From Roseiarcus sp963783175 (GTDB lineage Bacteria > Pseudomonadota > Alphaproteobacteria > Rhizobiales > Beijerinckiaceae): a stretch of DNA of 64,000 bases. Position 1 is the stretch's first letter; every line of letters begins with the position of its first letter. Shown piece after piece: positions 19,287 through 29,002 of the stretch. The DNA is taken from positions 62,001 through 126,000 of the forward strand of contig CAWANG010000026.1 of assembly GCA_963783175.1 (NCBI GenBank), given 5' to 3'. A model generated the notes under the pieces. That model was not told the DNA's origin. It did not search any database and saw only the letters and a list, made by a program, of their open reading frames with translations. Position numbers and translations under genes: made by a program.

Positions 19287-21053
19287 TTACAGCTCGTTGA
19301 CGACCGGCGTCATGAACACTTCGCGCTGGCGATAGGCGTCGACGGCGAGCGCCCATTGCGAAGCGCCGCCGTCGCCGTCGGCGATCTTCTCGAAGCCGAA
19401 GCTCTTGAGAAAGCCCTTCACCATGTCGTTCTTCGCCGTTGGAATGTAATGGCCGACGACCCGCTTCGCGCCGAGCCGCGCGGCATAGGCGAAGATGTTG
19501 TTCATGGCGAAGCTTTCGACTCCGCGCTGCAGAACGCGGCAGCTCATCAGGTATTCGTCGATCTCGAGATCGTCGCCTGCGTGCTTGAGAATGACGACCG
19601 AAATCAGGCCGTAATCGCCGAATTTGTCGGCGAGCCTCAGCGTCAGCGGCGCGAGAGAAGGGTCCTTCATCATCGCCTCGCACGCCGCCTCGCCGTAACG
19701 GCGCGTCATCAGGTTGAACTGGTTGCTGCGCTGGATGAGCTGGGCGATGCGCGGCAGATTGAAGGCGTTGAAACGCTCGAGCCTGATCTCCATGGCGAGC
19801 GAGGTCAGATAATCGTTGATGTTGGTGAACTGGGTCTTGGTCAGCTCGCGCTGGGCTTCTTCCCGGTACTGGCCGGCGCGCTCGAGGTCCGCTTCCGAGA
19901 AGGACGCGGTCTCGAACAGGTTGAGGCCCGCCAGGGTCTGGAGAAAGAGCGACGGGTCCTCGGGCAGTTCCGGCACCACGACCTCGGGCAGGAACTCGCG
20001 CACGATGTTGCGCTCGAACGGATTGTCGTCGAGGAAGACCAGCGAATCGAAGCCGATGTTCAAGGTCTTCTGGACCAGGCGAATATTGTCGGCCTTGTTG
20101 TCCCAGTTGGCGACGAAGACGGTAATGTCCTCCTCCTTCAGCGCCATGTGGGGATGCTCCCGGAACGGCAGCACGGCGTTGGCGTGCTCGTTCTTGCTGA
20201 CCACGGCGAGGATGACGCCGCGACGTTTCAATTCAAGGACGAACTTCTGGAAGGCGACGAACGCCTCGCCTTCGTCGAACTCGCCGAGCGCGATGCCCTC
20301 GAGACCGTCGTCGCCGATCACGCCGCCCCAGAGCGTGTTGTCGAGGTCGAGGACGACGCATTTCGTGATGAGGCCCGAAGCGGCGAAAACAGTGTCGAGC
20401 AGCGATTGCGCCAAGAGGGGCATATGCTCCAGCCTGCAGGGCGTCTTCGCCATGTTCCACATCCGCGCATCGAGCCACTCGGCTCGGCCGACCGACGCGG
20501 CGAGAAAATCGACGTCGTTCAAAAGCACATTCTTGGTCTCGCGCGCGTTAACCGCGAGCCGGTAGTTGATCTCGGTGAAAATCGAGCCGACGGAATCGGC
20601 GACCTTGAGCTCGTAATTGCCGAACGCGCGCTCGCTCGGCAGCACGAACGTGCTTTGGATGATCGTCGCCTGGCTACGCGCCCGGAAGGCGCCCCAGAGG
20701 TTTTCGAGCCTTGCGACGGTCTCGTCGGCAAACGTCCGCCTGTCGTTCGCGGCGTAGAGCCGCGCTTTCAGCTTTTCGCTCGTCAGCAGGATGACGACAT
20801 ATTGCGGGGAAAATACGTATAATTCTGAGCTCGAATCGAGGATTTCCAGGTCGACACCGTCATAGTTTCCTTCATACACCTCGGCATGGACGTTGTTTCT
20901 GGCGGCGATGGCGCGCATGATCGTCGCCAGATGCTGGGTGGCGCAGTCGGCCAGCAGCGCAATCCGGATGACCTTGGCGGCGCTCGACGTTTTGAGCGCC
21001 TTCGCCTCCTTGGACAGGGCGAAATAATCCAGCGTAAGCATTGCGTGTTTCAT
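19287..21053 (-). CDS. FkbH-like HAD-IIIC family protein, predicted glyceryl-carrier-protein loading enzyme
   Basis: 588 residues. The N-terminal third (about 25-180) has an SGNH-like fold beginning ALLADCATQHLATIMRA; the centre carries the HAD-IIIC motif CVVLDLDNTLWGGVIGDDG (about 230-250) and FDSLVFLDDNPFER; the C-terminal part is GNAT-like (KFGDYGLISVVIL and KNDMVKGFLKSFGFEKI). Characterised FkbH proteins take 1,3-bisphosphoglycerate, dephosphorylate it and load D-glycerate as a thioester on a carrier protein. The next gene is an acyl carrier protein and the one after an MBOAT acyltransferase, so the predicted pathway is glyceryl-ACP formation followed by transfer to a polysaccharide. Family role is known; the acyl group here is inferred. 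Confidence 0.88.
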   Translation of the reverse strand: MKHAMLTLDYFALSKEAKALKTSSAAKVIRIALLADCATQHLATIMRAIAARNNVHAEVYEGNYDGVDLEILDSSSELYVFSPQYVVILLTSEKLKARLYAANDRRTFADETVARLENLWGAFRARSQATIIQSTFVLPSERAFGNYELKVADSVGSIFTEINYRLAVNARETKNVLLNDVDFLAASVGRAEWLDARMWNMAKTPCRLEHMPLLAQSLLDTVFAASGLITKCVVLDLDNTLWGGVIGDDGLEGIALGEFDEGEAFVAFQKFVLELKRRGVILAVVSKNEHANAVLPFREHPHMALKEEDITVFVANWDNKADNIRLVQKTLNIGFDSLVFLDDNPFERNIVREFLPEVVVPELPEDPSLFLQTLAGLNLFETASFSEADLERAGQYREEAQRELTKTQFTNINDYLTSLAMEIRLERFNAFNLPRIAQLIQRSNQFNLMTRRYGEAACEAMMKDPSLAPLTLRLADKFGDYGLISVVILKHAGDDLEIDEYLMSCRVLQRGVESFAMNNIFAYAARLGAKRVVGHYIPTAKNDMVKGFLKSFGFEKIADGDGGASQWALAVDAYRQREVFMTPVVNEL

Positions 21054-21358
21054 TGCGTCAAGCCCTGCCGAATCACGTCATGAAATCAGATGTTATTTGC
21101 GAGAACGAGAACGATTCTGCTCTCTTAGCGCCGAAACGGCGCGCGGCGCACGGGCCAACGCGCGCATTTCCCTCCGCGCCGCAGGCGGAGAGTCGGCTGC
21201 TTCTCTGCCGTCAGCGACTTCGCTCGTCAACCCAAAACTTCCGGCGGGTTTAAAGCGCGCCGTCCGCTTGCGGCGCGGCGTGGCCGCACGCTCCTTGCGC
21301 GGCCCGCGCGGGCGCCCTATCGCAGTGCAGCATTTCCGCCGAGCGCCGCGAGGCTCCC
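21054..21358. other. Intergenic region between divergent fkbH-like and carbonic anhydrase genes
   Basis: Must hold the promoters of both divergent transcripts. AT-richer near 21070-21120, then GC-rich with several GCGC dyads. No gene or clear operator recognised. Confidence 0.4.
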
Positions 21359-21961
21359 ATGGACCCGCTCATCGAAGGCTATCGCCGCTTTCGCACCGAC
21401 GTCTGGCCGGCCGAGCGGGCGCGCTACGAGGCGCTCGCACACTGGGGCCAGAGCCCCGAGGCGATGGTCATCGCATGCTCGGATTCGCGCGTCGATCCGC
21501 AAACCGTGTTCGGCGCCGTGCCGGGCGAATTGTTCGTCGTGCGCAACGTCGCCGCGCTGGTCCCGCGCTATAGCCCCGACCCGGGCCATCACGGCACCAG
21601 CGCCGCGCTCGAATTCGGCGTCAAGGTGCTGAAAGTGGCCCGCTTGGTCGTGCTCGGGCACGGGCAGTGCGGCGGGATCAAGGCGATGGCCTACGGCGCG
21701 CCGCCCCAAGCGCGCGATTTCATCGCCTCCTGGGTCGAGATCGGGGCTCCCGCCGTCACTGCGGCCGGCGAGAAGCCGGAAGGGCGTCTCGAGCGGATCG
21801 AGGCCGAGGTGGTGCGCCTCTCGCTCGCCAACCTCATGACCTTCCCGTGGATTGCCGAAGCGGTCGCCGCCAACCGGCTCGCCCTGCAGGGCTACTGGTT
21901 CGACGTGCATACCGGCGTGCTGGCGCAAGTCGGGCCGGAAGGGCTTGAGCCCGTGGAGTGA
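21359..21961 (+). CDS. Beta-class carbonic anhydrase
   Basis: 200 residues, within the range of the family. The zinc ligands are seen in VIACSDSRVDPQT (Cys plus the Asp-Arg dyad) and VLGHGQCGGIKAM (His and Cys). Additional family features are FVVRNVAALVP and HGTSAALEFGV. The enzyme interconverts CO2 and bicarbonate in the cytoplasm. It stands alone, divergent from the acylation cassette and convergent with ycjF. Confidence 0.95.
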   Translation: MDPLIEGYRRFRTDVWPAERARYEALAHWGQSPEAMVIACSDSRVDPQTVFGAVPGELFVVRNVAALVPRYSPDPGHHGTSAALEFGVKVLKVARLVVLGHGQCGGIKAMAYGAPPQARDFIASWVEIGAPAVTAAGEKPEGRLERIEAEVVRLSLANLMTFPWIAEAVAANRLALQGYWFDVHTGVLAQVGPEGLEPVE

Positions 21962-21984
21962 AGCGGCGACCCGTCTCCGGGAAT

Positions 21985-23037
21985 TCACTCGCCCTTGCCG
22001 CCGCTGAACAGGAACGGGGCGACCTCGGAGACCCCCGGCTGCTTGTCGACCGAGAACGGGGCCGGACGGCAGACGGCGAGGGCGGACAGGCCGACGCGCG
22101 CGGTGAGCAGGCCGTTGAGCACGCCTTCGCCCATCCGGGCCGAAATGCGCGAGGCGATCCCGTGGCCGACCAGTTGCTGCAGCAGGCTGTCGCCGACCGC
22201 CATGCCGCCGGTGATGGCGATATGGGCGCCAATCGAGCGCGCGAGCTTGATAAGGCCGAGGAGGCCGGGCCGCCCGCCGTAGATTTCGGCGATCCGCCTT
22301 ACCAGCCGCACGATCTGGGCGACGACAAACACGACGTCGAGCACTGCGCGAGGGCTGATCGCGGTCACCAGCGACACGCGTTTAGCCGCGGCGGCGATCT
22401 CGCCCTGCGCCTTCTCGTCGAGCGGCCTGAGCAGCGCGCGCTCGGCGACGTCGATAAGGTCGCGTCCGTCAATGATCGCCCGCATCGCATCCTCGACCTG
22501 CGCCCGCGCATGCGCCGTCTCGGGCCGGTCGCGATAGAGAGCGACGAGTCGCGCCACGAGCCGGCGCGCCGCGGCCCGATCATCGCCGGCGCGCGCCTCG
22601 GCGAAGGCGAGGTGCATTTCGGCGATCCGCGTCTGGCGCGCGACTGCGATCATCTCGCGCGCCGCGACGCCGATGAGTCCGGCCAGGAACACCAGGCCGA
22701 AGACGAGCCCGATGATTCCGAGCGACTCCGCCTGGGCGAACAGGCCCTCGATGAGATTCGTCGCCCACAAGCCCAAGGCCATCGAGACGAGGCCGCCGAG
22801 CCCGGTCCAGGCGAGGCGCGAGAGCGTGAAGCGCGAGCGGGCGATGAGGCCCGACTTCTGCGCCGCCTCGATCTCGAGCTCCGCTTTGTCGATCGGCGCC
22901 GGCGCGACGTTTGCCGGAATCGGCTCGTGCTGCGAGCGGATGACCGCTTCGGGCGCGAAAGGCGCGGGCTGATCGTCGACCGCGATGCGCCGGTCGTCGA
23001 GGCGGAAGGCGCGGGGGCGGGGCGGGCGCTGGCTCAT
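21985..23037 (-). CDS. ycjF: TIGR01620/YcjF family membrane protein (DUF697)
   Basis: 350 residues: a proline/arginine-rich cytosolic N-terminus, two membrane segments (about 75-130, with LGIIGLVFGLVFLAGLIGV), a coiled helical middle and a C-terminal DUF697 domain with HIAITGGMAVGDSLLQQLVG and GEGVLNGLLTARVG. It overlaps the ycjX stop by four bases (ATGA) so the pair is translationally coupled. In other Proteobacteria the pair belongs to envelope-stress regulons; its biochemical role is not established. Confidence 0.88.
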   Translation of the reverse strand: MSQRPPRPRAFRLDDRRIAVDDQPAPFAPEAVIRSQHEPIPANVAPAPIDKAELEIEAAQKSGLIARSRFTLSRLAWTGLGGLVSMALGLWATNLIEGLFAQAESLGIIGLVFGLVFLAGLIGVAAREMIAVARQTRIAEMHLAFAEARAGDDRAAARRLVARLVALYRDRPETAHARAQVEDAMRAIIDGRDLIDVAERALLRPLDEKAQGEIAAAAKRVSLVTAISPRAVLDVVFVVAQIVRLVRRIAEIYGGRPGLLGLIKLARSIGAHIAITGGMAVGDSLLQQLVGHGIASRISARMGEGVLNGLLTARVGLSALAVCRPAPFSVDKQPGVSEVAPFLFSGGKGE

Positions 23038-24476
23038 GCGAGACGATCCCCGATCAGGAACTGCAGCGCCCGGTCGAGCCGGATCTGCGGCGCGGGCTCG
23101 CGGCGCTGGGTGAGGGGCGGGCGGAACCGCACGAACCGCCAGTCGTTGTCGGCCTCAGGGAGGGCGATCGCGTCGCCCTCGAAGATCGAGTCGGGGTCGG
23201 CCGGCAGTTCGCCGGGAAAGACGGCCGCCTCGGCGACCCCGTCGAAGACCTGGCCGCCGATCGTCTCGCCCTTTTCCGGCACGCCGATGATTGCGTCGAG
23301 CGTTTCGCCGCCGGTGCGGATCTCAGCCTCGCGGGTGGCGCGGATCGCGGCGAGCGCAATGACGTCGATCTCGGCTCCGACCCCTTCGGCGCGCGCGATC
23401 GCCTTTCCCGTGAGCGCGCGCAGGATCGCCTCCAGGCGGTCGTGACTCGTATGGTGCAGATGGTCGGCCTTGGTCGCCGCAAACAGGATGCGGTCGATGC
23501 GGGGACGGAAGATCGAACCCAGGCGCGACGCGCGTCCGGAGCGGAAGGCGCGCATGACGTCGGTGAGCGCGTTCTCGAGATCGGTGAGCGCGGCCGGGCC
23601 GGAATTGAGCGCCGAAAGAGCGTCGACCAGCACGATCTGCCGGTCGAGCCGGGCGAAATGATCACGAAAGAACGGCTTTACCACATGCGCCTTATAGGCC
23701 TCGTAGCGACGCGCCATCATCGCCGCGAGCGAGCCCGGAGCGATCGCCCCCTCGTCGCCGACCGCGATCGGGGCGAAGGTTAGCGCCGGCGAGCCCTCGA
23801 GGTCGCCCGGCATCAGGAACCGGCCGGGCGGCAGGGTCGAGAGGGCATAGACGTCGTCGCGCGCCCGCTTGAGATAGGCGGTGAAGAGTTCAGCGATCCG
23901 CCGGGCCGCGTCCTCGCTGGCTTCGGCTTGCGGGTCGAGGCCGGTGAGCGCCGCGCGCCATTTTTCCGACAGCGGCGCTCGGGCCGGAGTCTCGCTTGCC
24001 GCCAGCGTTTCGCGCGACCATTCGGCATAGCTCTTGTCGAGCAAAGGTAGGTCGAGCAGCCATTCGCCGGGATAGTCGACGAGATCGAGCTTGAGGCTCG
24101 AACTCCCCGCGCCCCACCCGGCCGCGCTCTCGAACTCGATCGTGAGCCGCAGTTGGGCGATGCGGCGGGTCGATTCCGGCCAGCGGCGATCGGCGCCGGA
24201 GAGGCTCGCCAGATGCTCCTCGTAAGCGAACCGCGGCACGGCGTCGTCCGGCTGCGGCTCGAGCCGCGCCCGCATGATGCGCCCTTCCGCGGAAGCGGCC
24301 AAAACCGGCAGACGCGCGCCGGCGATGAGATTGTTGACGAGCGCGGTCAGAAACACCGTCTTGCCGGAGCGCGAGAGGCCGGTCACGCCGAGGCGCAGCG
24401 CGCCCCCGGAGAAATAATCGCCGATCGAGCGGGCGATGAGCCCGGCCTCGAACACGAAGTCGCTGAAACCTGACAA
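23034..24476 (-). CDS. ycjX: YcjX family P-loop protein
   Basis: 480 residues with a Walker A motif GVTGLSRSGKTVFLTAL near residues 28-45, LVDYPGEWLLDLPLL as the likely switch/Walker B region, and LFAATKADHLHHTSHD as the NKxD-like element. These features match the DUF463/YcjX GTPase-like family. It is the first gene of a two-gene unit with ycjF. No transmembrane segment is evident, so it probably acts at the inner face of the membrane through YcjF. Confidence 0.9.
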   Translation of the reverse strand: MSGFSDFVFEAGLIARSIGDYFSGGALRLGVTGLSRSGKTVFLTALVNNLIAGARLPVLAASAEGRIMRARLEPQPDDAVPRFAYEEHLASLSGADRRWPESTRRIAQLRLTIEFESAAGWGAGSSSLKLDLVDYPGEWLLDLPLLDKSYAEWSRETLAASETPARAPLSEKWRAALTGLDPQAEASEDAARRIAELFTAYLKRARDDVYALSTLPPGRFLMPGDLEGSPALTFAPIAVGDEGAIAPGSLAAMMARRYEAYKAHVVKPFFRDHFARLDRQIVLVDALSALNSGPAALTDLENALTDVMRAFRSGRASRLGSIFRPRIDRILFAATKADHLHHTSHDRLEAILRALTGKAIARAEGVGAEIDVIALAAIRATREAEIRTGGETLDAIIGVPEKGETIGGQVFDGVAEAAVFPGELPADPDSIFEGDAIALPEADNDWRFVRFRPPLTQRREPAPQIRLDRALQFLIGDRLA

Positions 24477-24576
24477 GGGAAATTCCGAACGCGCAAACCG
24501 GGGAGCCTATTTAGGCGGCGTCCGCCAGTTTGGACAGTGGCCCGCAGGCAAGCGATCGCGGTTCAAGGGATAGGAT

Positions 24577-25114
24577 CTACGCTTGGTCCGCGTCGGCCTC
24601 GAGTTCGGCCGGCGTCAGGTAGAGCGCCAGCAGCGCGGAATTGCGCTCAACGTCCTCCCAGCGGCGGACGGAAAAGTCGAGCGCTGCAACGGCGCCGGTC
24701 GGATATTTGGCGCCGAGGCGGCGCACCTCCGGCTCGGCGCCGGAGCCGGTCAGCGCCGTCGCCAGTTCGCCAAGCCCGGGATTGTGGCCTACGAGGCCGA
24801 CGCGCTGCCGCGTGTTGGGGAGCGCGCGCGTCCGCGCGAGCAGCATCGTTTCGGTGGCCTCGTAAAGCCCGGCCTCCTCCATGAGTTCGACCTCGGCGCG
24901 CCCACGTGGCGGCGAGGATCTCCGCCGTCTCCTTGGCCCGCGCGGCGCCGGAATGAACCAGGAGGTCCGGAAGCATACGGCGCTTAGCCAGCGCCGCGGC
25001 GACCCGCCGGGCGTCGGCGCGGCCGCGGTCGGTCAGTCTGCGCTCGTAGTCGTCGCGCCCGACCGACGGCTCAGTCTTGGCGTGACGAATGAGAAACAAC
25101 CGGCGCATGGGCAA
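24577..25114 (-). pseudogene. SixA-type histidine phosphatase, one frameshift
   Basis: From 25114 the protein reads MRRLFLIRHAKTEPSVGRDD, the RHG catalytic motif of histidine phosphatases, then ARRVAAALAKRRMLPDLLVHSGAARAKETAEIL. At about 24896 the frame is lost; the next frame continues VELMEEAGLYEATE and then VGLVGHNPGLGELATAL, which holds the second catalytic His. Removing one base in the GCGCGCC stretch restores about 178 residues. SixA-like enzymes dephosphorylate phosphohistidine on signalling or phosphotransferase proteins. The gene is flanked by ycjX and a MoxR ATPase without obvious operon links. Confidence 0.75.
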
Positions 25115-25154
25115 AGATTGCTCGACCGCACAGGGATTCGCAAGCGGGGAGGGG

Positions 25155-25225
25155 CGTATGGTTCGCCCCTTCCGCTGCTTGCTCCCACGCGAAGCGGGGG
25201 AAGGGGGACCGCGCGAACGTGCGGT
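25155..25225. repeat. Intergenic dyad repeat
   Basis: TTCGCCCCTTCCGCTGC and GCGGGGGAAGGGGGACC can pair imperfectly. Similar C-rich/G-rich dyads are at 7940-7970 and 45097-45122, so this seems to be a dispersed intergenic element. Confidence 0.35.
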
Positions 25226-25262
25226 GGCGCGCTTGTGCTGCGCGAATGGCCTTGCTAGCGAG

Positions 25263-26105
<843 letters not shown>

Positions 26106-26149
26106 CGACTTGGCTCCCGGCAAGATCTGTCAGAATGAGACGTCGCGCG

Positions 26150-28666
26150 TCAGTTCATCAAGCCTTTGACGGCCTCGATGAGCTGCTTGAGCGAGAAGGG
26201 CTTGGGCAGGAACACGAATTCCTGGCCCTCCGGCAGGTTGCGCGCGAACGCGTCGTCGGCGTAGCCGGAGACGAAAATGACCTTGGCGGTCAATCCGCGC
26301 CGGCGCAATTCGGTCAGCATCGTCGGCCCGTCCATTTCCGGCATGATGACGTCCGAAACGATGAGGTCGATCGGTTCCGCCGCCTTTTCGGCGACCCTGA
26401 GCGCGTCAAGGCCGGTCTCCGCCTCGAGCACCGTATACCCGCGCGAGGCGAGGGCGCGCGAGGCGAAAGCGCGCACCGCCTCCTCGTCCTCGACCAGGAG
26501 GATCGCGCCCCGGCCGGTCAGGTCCGCCGCCGGCTTGGCGGTCTCCTTCTTGACCGGCTCGTCGGCCTCGTCGCCCTGGCGGCGGGGCAGGAGAATGCGA
26601 AACGTCGCGCCCGCCCCCGGCTCGCTGTCGCAGAATACATAACCGCCCGTCTGCTTGATGATGCCGTAGACCATCGACAGGCCGAGGCCCGTGCCCTTGC
26701 CGACGTCCTTGGTGGTGAAGAAGGGCTCGAAGATTTTAGCCCGGACCTCGGGCGGAATGCCGTGGCCGGTGTCCTCGACCTCGACCAGCACGTAGTCGGC
26801 CGCGACGATCGCCATCTCCTTCAGCTCAGCGCATTCGGAGACGGGGAAATTGCGCGTGCGAAGCGTGATTTTCCCGCCGTCGCCGATGGCGTCGCGGGCG
26901 TTGACGACAAGATTGACGATCACCTGCTCGAACTGGTTGAGGTCGGCTTTCACCTGCCACAGTTCGCGCCCATAGACGACGTCGAGCTGGATCGTCTCGC
27001 CGACGAGCCGGCGCAGCAGCATCTGCAGTTCGGAGAGCACGTCGTTGAGCTGCAGCGTCTGCGGACGCAGCGTCTGGCGGCGCGAAAAGGCAAGCAATTG
27101 CCGGACCAGCCCCGCCGCCCGGTTGGCGTTCTGCTTGATCTGCATGATGTCCTGGAAGGACGGATCGGTCGGGCGGTGATTGGCGAGCAGAAGATCGGAA
27201 TAGCCGATAATCGCGGTCAGCACATTGTTGAAGTCGTGCGCGACGCCGCCGGCGAGCTGGCCGATCGCCTGCATCTTCTGGCTCTGGACGAGGTTCTCCT
27301 GAAGCGTGCTCTGCTCGGTGGTGTCGAGGGCGAAGATGGTCGCGCTCGCGCCCTCGTCGGTCTTCGGATCGGCCGCCGAGACGAAGAGGCGGGCGGAACG
27401 CGCGGCGCCGGTCCCTGCGAGCGAGACGTCGAGCGGGGCGATCTCCCCTTTGCCCTGGGCCGCCGCCTCGATCGACGCGCCCAAGGCGGCGCGATCGCGC
27501 TCGGCGACCAGGTCGAAGATCGACAGCCGCCCCTTGCCGGCGTCGGTCTTCGGCGCGGCCTGGGTGAGCCGTGCAAAGGCGGCGTTGGGGCGCAGCACCG
27601 CGCCCGCGGCGTCAACCGCCGCGATCGCCACCGGCGTCGAATTAAAAATGTGCGCAAACCGCACTTCCGCGGCGCGCAGGTCTTCGCCCTTGATCTCGCC
27701 TGGCGCGCGATTGATCACCAGCGAGCGCGACGGACCGGGCGCGCCGTCGCTGGAAAAGGCGACCTTGTGCAGGATGCGCACCGGCAAGACCCGGCCCTGG
27801 CGCGGCTTGAGATCGACGTCGAATTGCTGCGTCGACACGTCACCCGGGCCGCCGGACATCATGGCCAGCATCGCCCCGCCGTCTCCGGCGACAATGTCGC
27901 CGACCTTGAGCCGGCCGACGCCGAACTGGGCGAGATCGTAGTCGAGCCAGCCGGCGAGGGTGGCGTTCATATGGGCGATCGCGCCATCGGGCTCGGCTGA
28001 GAAGAACCCGGCCGGCGCGTGGTCGAGATAGTCGATCGCGTGCTGGAGGTCCTGGAAGAAGGTCTCATGCCGGTCGTGGTCGCGCGTCTCGTCCGACACC
28101 GCCCAGACCATCATGCCTTCCTTGGCCGCGCCCTCGAGCGGGCGAACGCGAATGCGATACCAAGCGACCTCGCCTTCGCCGCTTGGCGGCGGCGAGAGAC
28201 GCAGTTCCTCGCTTGCCCGCGCTCCAGACTTGGCGGCCTGCGACAGGCGATAGACCAACTCCGAGACGTCGGGGGAGCCAGTGAACAGGCGCTCGACCGG
28301 GCGCAGGTCGCCAGCCGCGCGCGCCCCCGAGAGCGCGCGGTAGGCGTCGTTGGCGTAGACGATTTGCAATTCCCGGTCGGTGACAAGGATTCCGTCCGGA
28401 CTGGAGTCGGCGATCGCCTTTGTGGTGTCGAGGCGCGCCGCCCTGGTCGGGAATTGCAACAGGCCAAAGGCGAACAACAGCAAGCCGAAAGCGCCGCAGA
28501 CAGCGAGGATGACGATCATCCACGTCAGCAGCGTCGCGCCGATGGCGCTTGGCGCAAGCCACAGGGCTAGGAGAGCCCCGGCCAGGCACACGATGAGGAT
28601 CGCGAGCGCAAGCGGATTGACGGTCCGCTCAATTCTGTCCACCGGAGGAGGCGGCGCCGTTTTCAT
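26150..28666 (-). CDS. cckA: Cell-cycle hybrid histidine kinase CckA
   Basis: 838 residues. Two membrane helices (about 18-38 and 43-66) are followed by PAS domains (about 85-200, 215-330, 340-450), a dimerisation domain with the phosphorylated His in GGVAHDFNNVLTAIIGYSDL, a HATPase domain (NLVVNARDAI, VEDTGHGI, GTGLGLSMVYGI) and a C-terminal receiver domain with Asp in DLIVSDVIMPEMDGP. The order and sequence match CckA, which phosphorylates CtrA and CpdR through ChpT and switches to phosphatase with cyclic di-GMP. It appears monocistronic. Confidence 0.95.
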   Translation of the reverse strand: MKTAPPPPVDRIERTVNPLALAILIVCLAGALLALWLAPSAIGATLLTWMIVILAVCGAFGLLLFAFGLLQFPTRAARLDTTKAIADSSPDGILVTDRELQIVYANDAYRALSGARAAGDLRPVERLFTGSPDVSELVYRLSQAAKSGARASEELRLSPPPSGEGEVAWYRIRVRPLEGAAKEGMMVWAVSDETRDHDRHETFFQDLQHAIDYLDHAPAGFFSAEPDGAIAHMNATLAGWLDYDLAQFGVGRLKVGDIVAGDGGAMLAMMSGGPGDVSTQQFDVDLKPRQGRVLPVRILHKVAFSSDGAPGPSRSLVINRAPGEIKGEDLRAAEVRFAHIFNSTPVAIAAVDAAGAVLRPNAAFARLTQAAPKTDAGKGRLSIFDLVAERDRAALGASIEAAAQGKGEIAPLDVSLAGTGAARSARLFVSAADPKTDEGASATIFALDTTEQSTLQENLVQSQKMQAIGQLAGGVAHDFNNVLTAIIGYSDLLLANHRPTDPSFQDIMQIKQNANRAAGLVRQLLAFSRRQTLRPQTLQLNDVLSELQMLLRRLVGETIQLDVVYGRELWQVKADLNQFEQVIVNLVVNARDAIGDGGKITLRTRNFPVSECAELKEMAIVAADYVLVEVEDTGHGIPPEVRAKIFEPFFTTKDVGKGTGLGLSMVYGIIKQTGGYVFCDSEPGAGATFRILLPRRQGDEADEPVKKETAKPAADLTGRGAILLVEDEEAVRAFASRALASRGYTVLEAETGLDALRVAEKAAEPIDLIVSDVIMPEMDGPTMLTELRRRGLTAKVIFVSGYADDAFARNLPEGQEFVFLPKPFSLKQLIEAVKGLMN

Positions 28667-29002
28667 TTGAGGCTCAAACCCCGAAAGGACATTGCCGAAC
28701 GCGAACGCGCCGAGTCGATCGCGGTCGCGCGTGTGCTACCATGGGCGGCGTCCGATGTCTTGACGGCGAACCGCCGAACCTGGGCGAAAGTGGGGTGAAT
28801 GCCCCGGTTTTCAACGGGATCGCATTTTGTTATGAATGTCATACAGGCGCCGGATGGATTCGGCGCGCGCGGGCGGCGCGCACGACCAGCCTTGGGTCGG
28901 CGGCGATCTCGCTTCTCGGGGCGTGCGGCGATGCCGCCGCTCGAAAGCCGAAGCTGAAGAGCAGGTTGTCGCGCGTTCGGCGGCGGGAGGCTTGGATTGG
29001 GC
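28667..29002. other. Intergenic region between divergent cckA and fliO-like genes
   Basis: No supported gene. It contains the promoter regions of both genes. A GGGAGG at 28985-28990 precedes the fliO-like start. Confidence 0.4.

Noticed and set aside
19356..20822. 488-residue plus-strand ORF
   Set aside because: Antisense to the FkbH-like gene, which has all catalytic motifs; the plus-strand protein is charged and has no domain.
26135..28000. 621-residue plus-strand ORF
   Set aside because: Antisense to cckA; composition is typical of a GC-rich shadow.
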